DNA of 64,000 nucleotides from Fremontodendron californicum (Eukaryota > Streptophyta > Magnoliopsida > Malvales > Malvaceae), in contig JAULJL010000032.1 of NCBI GenBank assembly GCA_030761205.1, positions 6,143,134 to 6,207,133 of the forward strand, in the 5' to 3' direction. The number at the start of each line of letters is the position of its first letter. Position 1 is the first letter of the stretch. The notes below the pieces were generated by a model. It made no database searches. It worked only from the letters and a program-made list of their open reading frames with translations, and was not told the DNA's origin. Of this stretch, positions 56,401 to 64,000 are shown piece after piece. The translations under genes were made by a program, and so were the position numbers.

Positions 56401-58761
56401 CTGTAAATTTGCCATTGCGCATTTATTTTGTATTACATATAGAGTGGAAAAAACAATTGTGTGAAGCAGTTTTTAGTCTCTCGAATGCTTTTCCCCCTTC
56501 TCAATGTATGCATATTGCAGTTAGGAAAGTTGAGTAATTCACTGTCTGGACAATGAAAATAATATTATGTTATGATTTTGTCATGTGCTGTGATTTAATA
56601 TCGTTTCATGTTTCTCTTGTACAGGTTACTGATTTGAAGCTCTCTGTCGACCTTTTGGAAAAGGAAAGAGATTTTTACTTTGCTAAATTACGGGATATTG
56701 AAATACTTTGTCAGACTCCTGAAGTGGAGAATCTTCCGGTAAGAGTTCCTGTTAAGCCCTTCACGTTTTCTCAAGTGTGTATATGCATGCATACATACAT
56801 GTGTAGTCATTAATTTTTACGGGAGCATTTCCCATCATCATTTTAAATCCATGGAGCATACATCTTGATCTGATCCATTAGCTGCCCAATGGTGGATCTG
56901 TTCCCAACTCTAGTTGCTTGTACTCAAACCTAGGACATAAAGAAAGGTGATATTATCCCTCAAGTCTATGTTGCTTCAACTTTTCATTGTTCTTGAAGTA
57001 CCCATGTCCGACATCTGTGTCCGACGCATATCCGGACATGGGTATGAGGATATGATCCTCCAAGAACCCTCCAAATACATGGAAATCTTCGAAAAAATTG
57101 AACATACCCGTGTCGAACACATATCCGTGTCCGACACACCCGAGTCCGAGTAACATAGCCTCAAGATGATTGGCAGTGTCATATACTTTTATGCTATGTT
57201 ACATGGACTCGGGTTCGGGTGTCCGACACGGGTATGTATCCAAGGGTCAGACTCGTTTTTTACTTAAAGTTTTGGACATTCGGAGTCGGCTAAAAAGTGT
57301 CCGGAAATAGGATACAGATACGGGGATACGTTATTTAAAAATATCACAAAAATATATTAGTACAAAATCTTATATAAATAATTTTTTTTTTAATTTCTTT
57401 TTCCAAAACCTATTAAAAAGCTTTTTTTTTTTAAATATTTAAATTCAATTTTTATAATTAATGTTAATTTTAAATATTAAATATTTGTATTTAATAATCT
57501 TTGATATTAGATGTTATATCAAAGATTTAAAAGGCCTAAGATCTTTGATATTAAAAGCCCAAAAAACAAAAATGGCCTACAACTCTTTTTTTTTTTCCTT
57601 TTTGGGCCGGGCAAACTTTCTTTTCCTTTCTTTTCTTTTTTTTTTCTTTTTTTTCTTTCTTCTCCTTTTCAACGTACCTCATTCTCTCTTCTCTTCAAAT
57701 TCTCTCTCTACAATCAGCACAGCAGCACCTTAAAACCCAGAATCTGGCGGTGGACTGCCACGCTTGCCGCCACCTACCGGCGTCGGATTTTCTTCAAATC
57801 TCACCAACATATTTCCCTTTATCTCCTCTTTCCATTTTTTTAGCTAGATTTTTGAAAAAAGTCTCCAAAAAGCCTAGATCTAGAATCAAAATCCGCGGCA
57901 ACTACCCCAAAACATCTCATTCTGCCACTGCAGATGGCCTGATTTTTTAATATGTTATTCTCCACGACTTGCTCTTCTTCCTCACACCTTTTGAAGCTTC
58001 AAAACAGTCTAACTGCTGTAATAAGCCGCCATTACCGACTTCGCCGCCACCTCTAACAGCCCAAATAGACGAGTCGGAATGCACAGCATCGAGTCCGACA
58101 CATATTCCGTGTCCGTACCCGTGTCGTGTCGTGTCGACACGGGTACGACACCCTAAAGTGCCGAGTCCATGTAACACAGCTTTTATGTACTAATATGATG
58201 TTTGACAATGAATATCCTTAATAGTTAAGTTTATACGCGCCCACTATGTTAATTTGTAACCCTTGTACCCCTTTAAATTAGGATTGCTCTGTATTGATTT
58301 TATGTGAAATACCTAAGCAGGAAATCTGATTTTTTATCGGACCTTCCTTGGACTTTAATTGGATTTTCGTACCCCACATTTTCCTTCTTATTCATCCAAG
58401 TAGGCTTCCTCTCTCTCGATATGATGATATGTGTCTGTAAGGACTTCAATTGCACTTAGAGTGCATGAATTAAGCTGAAGGATCTTGAGGTAAAAGTCAG
58501 AAATGTAGCATAATTGTTCTTATAGGCTTGCATTGTTTATATGGTATATGTTGTTCGTCATGATTATCGAAGTGAACTTGTGCTGCCCGGGTTGAAGTAT
58601 TTTTCTGATTACATGCATATTGAAAAAAAATGCAGATGGCAGTAGCAATAAAGAAAATACTGTACGCGGCTGATGCGAAAGAATCTGCACTCGAAGAAGC
58701 TCAAGAGTATATTAGCCAATCTGCCGATTATGGTGAAACAGAGGAAGGAAATGACGATTGA
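53476..58761 (+). CDS. EB1: EB1 microtubule plus-end-tracking protein, 8 exons, 272 aa
   Basis: Exons: 53476-53583, 54889-54957, 55052-55138, 55693-55799, 55931-56073, 56197-56261, 56625-56738, 58636-58761. All borders are GT-AG and the exons sum to 273 codons with TGA. EB1 binds growing microtubule ends and recruits other tip proteins; in plants it marks spindle and phragmoplast microtubules and affects directional root growth. The calponin-homology domain spans about residues 13-115 (YFVGRNEILTWINN, VVPMHKVNFDAK, RLVKGRPLDNLEFLQWLKR). A basic Ser/Asn-rich linker follows (124-185). The EB-homology coiled coil is at about 190-226 (LSVDLLEKERDFYFAKLRDI), and then an acidic tail without the EEY/F end of animal EB1. 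It belongs to the short EB1a/EB1b type, not EB1c. Intron 7 (1.9 kb) holds two hAT-like insertions. Confidence 0.97.
56966..57158. mobile_element. Short hAT-like element in EB1 intron 7, 193 bp
   Basis: It begins CTATGTTGCTTCAAC and ends GAGTCCGAGTAACATAG. The interior repeats CATGTCCGACATCTGTG and CGTGTCGAACACATATCC words. Flanking 8-mers CCTCAAGT (56958-56965) and CCTCAAGA (57159-57166) differ at one base. It is the same family as 57194-58179 and 35503-44406. Confidence 0.8.
57194..58179. mobile_element. hAT-like element in EB1 intron 7, 986 bp, 8-bp duplication CTTTTATG
   Basis: The left end CTATGTTACATGGACTCGG pairs with the minus-strand right end CTGTGTTACATGGACTCGG, followed inward by GTGTCCGACACGGGTA-type words. 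Perfect CTTTTATG copies flank it (57186-57193 and 58180-58187), the hAT signature. The centre (57580-58080) is CT-rich and then GC-rich (GGCGGTGGACTGCC, CGCCACCTACCGG), unlike the AT-rich rest. It could be a captured gene 5' end. No long frame is supported, so it is non-autonomous. Confidence 0.9.
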
Positions 58762-59036
58762 GCTTCGACAAACAGATTAGTTCTTGTATTGATTATGAAT
58801 GCTAGACTAGGGAACTCCGAAAGTACCTTTAAATGTAACCCTGTAACATTTTTCTCCTCTCATATGTGCTGGATTACTATGAATTTAAGTACTGAATAAC
58901 ACTTACTAGTGAAATAGTGTTAAGAAAACAGCTCTAGTTGCTGCTGTTTCCAGGATTTTGTGTTCCTTGTTGGCTATATATAATCTGAGTCCATATTTAT
59001 TCTATGCTCAGAGTCTGAATTTGGTCTTTTTACTAT
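58762..59036 (+). other. EB1 3' UTR and downstream region
   Basis: Ordinary sequence after the EB1 stop codon. ATGAATTTAAGTACTGAATAA (about 58877) is the nearest polyadenylation-like context. The next transposon begins at 59045, so the gene's 3' flank is short. Confidence 0.45.
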
Positions 59037-59582
59037 ATCAATTATAGACCTGCTCATGGGTCGGGTTGTGGTTCGATTTTTTTTTTACCCAAGCTAGACG
59101 TTGAGCGGGTTCGGGCTGCCTTGCCGAGGTTTTTTTTTATCCTAATATAGCTTTTTATTTTTGTTTTTTTTTTTCAAATTACAGATTTTTTTTAATTATC
59201 GAAATACGTTTTATTTAAAATCTGTTGAGAAATTACTATGGGTCATGGTGATTTTTCAACTGGTTTATCAATTAAAAAAAAAATACAAATTAATACAATT
59301 CTCTTGTATGTTTAAAAAAAATTTAAATTTTACAGTATGGAAGTTGCCATCTCTCAAGGTGACTTTCAAACTTTTTTATTTTTTATTTTTTTCTTTAAAA
59401 AATTAAATAACAAAATTAAAATTTATATAATTTTAAAAAATAATAATGTAATAAATTTTAAATTACAAAAAAAAAAATACAAAAAATATAATTATATAAC
59501 ATGTATTGATAAAATAAAAAACTTGCATAACATGAAATACAAAACATGTAAATTTATACATTATTATACAAAAATACACTAT

Positions 59583-61605
59583 TTACGTTATATTATACAA
59601 AAGTATATTTATTCTAATTATATATGGAGGAGCTCTCTTATCGCGTGGTATTGAGCAACAGTACGGAGCTCTCCAATTGCGTGGTGGTTGCACCCGTCGT
59701 TCAATCTCGTTAGTGGCATGTACTCGCGGTCGACCTTGACCTCTTACTGTATCCGCCACTGGTTTTGGTTGTATGGTATTTGCATTCTCATGGACGATGC
59801 TGTAATAACCCACATCAGTCGATGGAAACTCAAAATTGGAGGGACCCATATCTTTTGTATCTAAAAATGAAAACCCACTGCTGGAGGAGCCAACATCTAG
59901 TCCACCCATAAAGGGAACCTGACTACTAGATGGATCTACAAATGATGTACCACCATATGCTGACGCAGCAGGGGTTTCAAACTGATAAAGTGTACTTAGA
60001 TATGTTGAATCTGAACTTCGGGTGAGGAGCTGGTCATCTGACCTCGTCATTGGCGGTAATGGTCGGTAACACTCATCTCCCGGGGTGACTGATGGAATAA
60101 CGACGACTGGATGCTACTCCATGACCCCTTTCAGGTTTAGGATGACTAGCTGACATCCTCGGTGCAATGAACTCATCCACATGTGATGAGGCCGATTGAC
60201 GCGTCCGCCCACGTTGTCGGCTAGGTTTAGGAACTTTCATTTCCTGTGTAGGAGGGACTGGATTTGAAGTTCGTCCGAGAGATGACGTACTCCTAACATC
60301 CTCAAACTCCGAATGATGGAGAAACAAAATGTCGGCCTTCATCCCTATACCATCTTATGTAATCATTAGATGGTATGAAATTATTACCAACAATGGGATA
60401 ACCTGTCGGAATTCGTTGATAACGTATATCCCACCACTAGATCCATTGTTGATGCTTCGTAGGCCAGAATTCTTCATGACGCCCACGCATGTCAATCTTG
60501 TGAACCTTATCAAGGTTCACCGGTGGTTGCGAAATTAGTTGTTGCATCCCAAATTGTCGCAACACCTTGTTAGTGTGGTGCCACTTTACATATGCAGAGC
60601 ATATCAATGCTATATTTGCTTTCGATATATGCAATTATTGTAGGCATCCGATGGGAGACATGCCATAATTTTATTTGAAGAATATGGCATCCACACAAAC
60701 TACGAATAATTATTACAAATTATTAGTTTCATATGAATTAAATACAAAATTACTTGAATGTAACAATCAAAACATTTATCTTATCATATCCTAGTCGACC
60801 TAGTCGTAATCTTATACTTTCAAGGTCGGTCGGAATATCGATATGATCTTTTCGATGACTCCACCTGTTAAAATGCGTATAAAGTCTTAATAGACCTATA
60901 AAAAATACAAGTTCGTACAATAAAATAGTCAAGATTATTACTTGCTTGCAAGGGGTATACAGGCGGAATATTCATGTGCGGAGCAAGAAATAGCAGCCGA
61001 TACCAAGCCCATGACTGTAGAAGCATTAAACATGCACCTATGTCATGGCTCTTTGGAACTGTAGCCCGGCACAGTTCTCTATAAAAAACCCCCGAACACG
61101 CAGAACCCCAACTATAATTTGATGCATGCTCTAAATCACGAAGTAATGGAAGATACATTAAATGTACCTGACTGCTCGATTTGTTAGGCATCAACATTCC
61201 TTTAATCAAACGTAAAATATATGTTCTAGCAGTATATTTTACCTCTTTTTCACTTGTGTGTTCAAAAAGATTTTGAAAGGACTTCAACCAAGTTAGTTTC
61301 ACCGTTGAGTCATATACATACTCTTTTGGAGGTACATCGTCCAATAAATTTTGACACTCTTCATTCCAATCTAGAAAGCTTGAGCTTGTAACAGCATCGC
61401 CATCCACTGAAAGTCCAAATTAAAGCGCAACATCTTCTAGAGGGACCGTGCATTCACCACATGAAAAATGAAAAGTGTGTGTCTCGGGTCTCCATCGTTC
61501 AATCAACGCACTAATTAAGTCGGGCTGAAGCAGAAATCGTCGAATTTGAGTTGCATAATAAAATTTGGCTCTCTTTAAGTGGTCAATAGTATATGGATGC
61601 GGGTC
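59583..61605 (-). pseudogene. Plant mobile domain (PMD, MAIN-like) pseudogene
   Basis: The first recognised exon is 61605 to about 60942: DPHPYTIDHLKRA, LISALIERWRPETHTFHFSCGE, CTVPLEDVAL, then TAA at 61422-61420 where relatives have Gln. It continues FGLSVDGDAVTS ... WLKSFQNLF, YTARTYILRLIKGML, WGSACSGVFYRELCRA, WAWYRLLFLAP. Further pieces follow: 60780-60863 (RWSHRKDHIDIP), 60437-60634 (VKWHHTNKVLRQFGMQQ, MRGRHEEFWPTKHQQWI) and a Ser/Pro-rich tail with GRPRV-type words (60342-59583). Host PMD proteins MAIN and MAIL1 act in the nucleus in transposon silencing and meristem maintenance. Here the nonsense codon and an imperfect splice border point to a dead copy. The 5' start was not located. 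Confidence 0.8.
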
Positions 61606-62064
61606 CTAAACAGAAATTTTCCTCGAACGTAAGACGCGACGAGTATCCTGTTGATAATTAATTAAATTAAATAATTATAAAATTATAAAAATGTAATATA
61701 GATAATATTACAAATAATTAACTTACTTCTTGAAATATAAGTGAGGATATGTGATTCTCTTGCAATCTCAATAATGATGATGAAGCCACTTTTAAATCAA
61801 TGCTAAGAGATTTTGTATGGAACAATGAAGAACTTGAAAGAAATTTAAAATTTTTTTGTATGAAATAAGAGGAGATTGAGATTTTTTTGTATGAAATAAG
61901 AAGAAGAAATTTGAGTGTATGTGGAAGAAAGAATGAGGGGGTATTTATAAAGATTTATGGGGTTGTGGATTTTGAAGGCAACGGTCAAGTGACCGTTACC
62001 TTCAAATTTTTTTTTTAACCGTTGCTCAACGGTTCAATTTGACTAATTTTAAAAATAAAATTGT

Positions 62065-62302
62065 TTGGAAGTCGCCATGAGGGATGGCGACTTCCAAGCG
62101 GTAAAATTTATTATTATTTTTAAACATACAAGGAAAATCGCCATGGTCCATGGCGATTTCTCTTGTATTAATTTGTATTTTTTTTTAAAAATTGATTAAG
62201 GAAAATCGTAATGGCCCATGGTGATTTTTCTTGATCAACGTTAAAAAAAAATTGATAAACCTGTTGGAAAATCGTCATGGGCCATGGCGATTTCCCAACA
62301 GG
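62065..62302. repeat. Series of short perfect and near-perfect hairpins in the MULE right arm
   Basis: Four palindromes share an (A)GTCGCCATG core: TTGGAAGTCGCCAT / ATGGCGACTTCCAA with a 5-base loop (62065-62097, perfect 14-bp stem), AAATCGCCATGG / CCATGGCGATTT (about 62134-62159), GGAAAATCGTAATGG / CCATGGTGATTTTTC (62201-62231), and CCTGTTGGAAAATCG / CGATTTCCCAACAGG (62259-62302). Decayed counterparts are in the left arm at 59227-59261 and 59337-59372. Confidence 0.85.
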
Positions 62303-62553
62303 TTTAAAAAAAGAGCATATTTCGGCAATATTAAAGAAATAAAAAGCTATATTAGGATAAAAAAACCCTTGCCGATCTATTTTACTATTTAAATAATATT
62401 AAAAAAAATTATAATTAAATTTAAATAATTTTTTATTATATAAACAGTGATTCGAGTCGGTTCGAATTGAAAAAACTTATACCTAGGTTTGGCCCAAAAT
62501 GAATCTGTTGGATCGGGCGGGTTATTCGGTCCTTGAGCAAGTCTAATCAATTA

Positions 62554-63897
62554 TGTTGTTTTCATTTTTGAATCTTTTTAATGAATTTAATTTTTATAAT
62601 TTTAGAAAAAGTCGATTTAAGGAAGATTAATAATGTCATTAAATTTTAATTAAATTCCGTTTATGTGTTTTTTTCATTGATGATGTAATATGTTAATTAG
62701 AACTTAGAAAAAAGTTAATTTAAAATATTAAAAAATTGTTTTTTAGAATTTAAAAAATATTAATTATTATTTAATTTAAAGTAAATATGATATTTTATAC
62801 TGATATGTGTTCAAAAAATTAATTCACTTTTACATGCCCAGTAATTATCAAAAGTTTATGTTATCCAATCTTAATATGGGTACCAACTGTTTTAAAATTT
62901 ATTTTTAATAAAAGTATATGATTAAATTTATTAAAATTGGAGTAGAAAGATTAGAACAACATAATTGAAATAATGAACTTGATGCTTACTTCAGTTGTTC
63001 ATGCAATCATTCTTACATCCTCAAATTACAGTCTCCTTTATAAAAAAAAAAAAAAAAACATTTAAAATAATAAAAAACCAATTTCAACTTTAACCTTTAT
63101 CCGATCCTCTTTAAGATTTCCTTTGGTGCAAAATGCATCTACCTCTATCTTTAATTTTCAAAACATATTTTTTTATTAATACAAGATATGTAAAGGGCAA
63201 GTAAAAAGTTCTACGGCCAAGCTACCAGGTTATCATGAATCGAAGAAAACCAAGGAAAAAGTGAAAAAAAAAATAGCTCTGCCATTCTCAATACACGTTT
63301 TTGTTTTTGGATTTTTGTTGTTCATTTTTTTTAATTGATTGCCTTTGACTAATGTACAATACAAATGTCTTCATTTATCACCATCATATATAAAATTATA
63401 ATTTTATATTGCAAAAAAATAAAAATAAAATCAAATAAAAAATTTGTTTGAATGAATATGAAAGAATAAGATTTGTTCACATCTTCATTACAAAGATTTG
63501 CCCGTATCTTTTTACAAGATATTGAAAGATTTGCATCATTTTTGTTGTTTACAAATAGCAACTCAAAACTCATCCTAAAGCCTAGTAAAGGAAACCTCCC
63601 AAAAAAAAAACAATCAAAAATCTCAACACATACATGCACCACAGAAAAAAAAAAAAAACACACAAAAAAAAAAAAAGAGAAGAGAAGAGAAGAGAAAGAA
63701 GAATTTCTCTCTCGTAAGGTTTTAGTTTTAGGTTGTAAAATTTGGTGAGGAGAAAGGGCTTAAAAAGGGGAAAGACATTTGAAATTGGAGGTTTTTGGAG
63801 TGATTGAGGGTAACGAAATTAGACTTTTTTCTACATGTTAAATTTGTAGATCTATGATCATATAAATGTTTTTCTGTAAAACCAACTAAATAATTAG
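62554..63897. other. AT-rich spacer, no gene seen
   Basis: No coding frame is convincing. Present are a poly-A run (63043-63058), a GAGAA microsatellite (about 63675-63702) and long AT-rich filler. The stretch 63700-63840 is GC-richer but shows no motif. ATTAG at 63893-63897 directly precedes the next LTR and could be its 5-bp target duplication. Confidence 0.45.
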
Positions 63898-64000
63898 TGT
63901 AGACACCTAATTTTGTCCGGACCCCTAAACAAGGTACGTTTTACTTCAATATTCGAGCTTCTAAATTTTACCTCGATTTCATGACCTAAAGGCTTGACAC
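63898..64000 (+). mobile_element. Start of another Tat/Ogre-like LTR (partial, runs off the window)
   Basis: The sequence begins TGTAGACACCTAATTTTGTC, the same first ~26 bases as the LTR of the 407-18939 element read on its own strand. CTAAACA then a G-rich GGTA follow a few bases on, and after that the two diverge. It is a related but distinct family member in plus orientation. Whether it is a solo LTR or a full element cannot be seen. Confidence 0.8.

Larger units (their letters stand above)
59128..62366 (-). mobile_element. Mutator-like element (MULE), 3239 bp, carrying a PMD gene
   Basis: The left end GGTTTTTTTTTATCCTAATATAGC matches the inverted right end (GCTATATTAGGATAAAAAAAC). Perfect 9-mers CCTTGCCGA flank it at 59119-59127 and 62367-62375; 9-bp duplications are typical of Mutator elements. 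The arms extend about 270-310 bp inward and include hairpin units (59227-59370 and 62065-62302). The only gene is a plant-mobile-domain pseudogene; no MURA-type transposase is present. PMD genes riding in MULE and Ty3-type transposons are known in plants. Confidence 0.85.
59045..62545. mobile_element. hAT-like element of the TAGACCTGCTC family, split by a MULE
   Basis: It starts TAGACCTGCTCATGGGTCGG and ends ...CCTTGAGCAAGTCTA (TAGACTTGCTCAAGG on the minus strand). Identical 8-mers ATCAATTA at 59037-59044 and 62546-62553 are its target duplication. Only about 83 bases at the left and 170 at the right belong to it; the rest is the inserted MULE. Related copies lie at 24260, 27348 and 34140. 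Confidence 0.9.

Noticed and set aside
57461..57950. Overlapping ORFs in the core of the hAT-like element in EB1 intron 7
   Set aside because: These frames are driven by poly-T and CT-rich tracts, with no conserved domain. They are noted instead as possible captured 5' UTR sequence.

Overview
This is nuclear DNA from a flowering plant, almost certainly a eudicot. It has introns with GT-AG borders, AT-rich spacers, plant-only gene families (a PRE-type atypical HLH gene, a MAG2/RINT1-like gene, a plant EB1) and a dense layer of plant transposons. I cannot name the species. No rRNA, tRNA, CRISPR or bacterial-style operon was seen.

Layout. (1) 1-19481: a LINE whose RNase H domain was split by a very young 18.5 kb LTR retrotransposon (407-18939, minus strand, 5-bp GGGGG target duplication). 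It has 4.8 kb LTRs that look identical except for one base in an A-run. It carries two gag-like ORFs, a tRNA-Arg-type primer site and a polypurine tract, but no recognisable pol. (2) 19929-22146: small transposons, including a 5'-truncated LINE with a 15-bp target duplication inserted into a Stowaway-like MITE. (3) 22481-23752, minus: a two-exon PRE gene (91 aa) that single-exon ORF scanning misses. (4) 24260-31459: spacer with MITEs and no gene. (5) 31460-35502: a decayed minus-strand LINE broken by at least three MITEs. (6) 35503-44406: a hAT-like element at the edge of that LINE, itself split by an 8.2 kb CACTA element (35582-43749) with a TNP2-type transposase, subterminal repeat arrays and a captured, deletion-damaged MADS-box fragment. 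(7) 44860-49322, plus: MAG2/RINT1-like gene, 4 exons, 787 aa. (8) 53476-58761, plus: EB1 microtubule plus-end protein, 8 exons, 272 aa, with two related hAT-like insertions in its last intron. (9) 59045-62545: a hAT-like element (8-bp duplication ATCAATTA) split by a Mutator-like element (9-bp duplication CCTTGCCGA) that carries a plant-mobile-domain pseudogene and hairpin-rich inverted repeats. (10) 63898-64000: the first 103 bases of another LTR whose end matches that of the first retrotransposon, in opposite orientation.

The three host genes are unrelated housekeeping or developmental genes: ER-Golgi tethering, microtubule dynamics, and brassinosteroid/gibberellin/auxin growth control. The main biology of the window is the transposon layering. 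Four independent nests can be ordered in time from target-site duplications read directly from the sequence. Nothing here is clearly a new molecular system. The most unusual items are the giant gag-only retrotransposon with two gag-like units, the MULE carrying a PMD gene inside hairpin-rich ends, and the MADS-box fragment inside the CACTA element.
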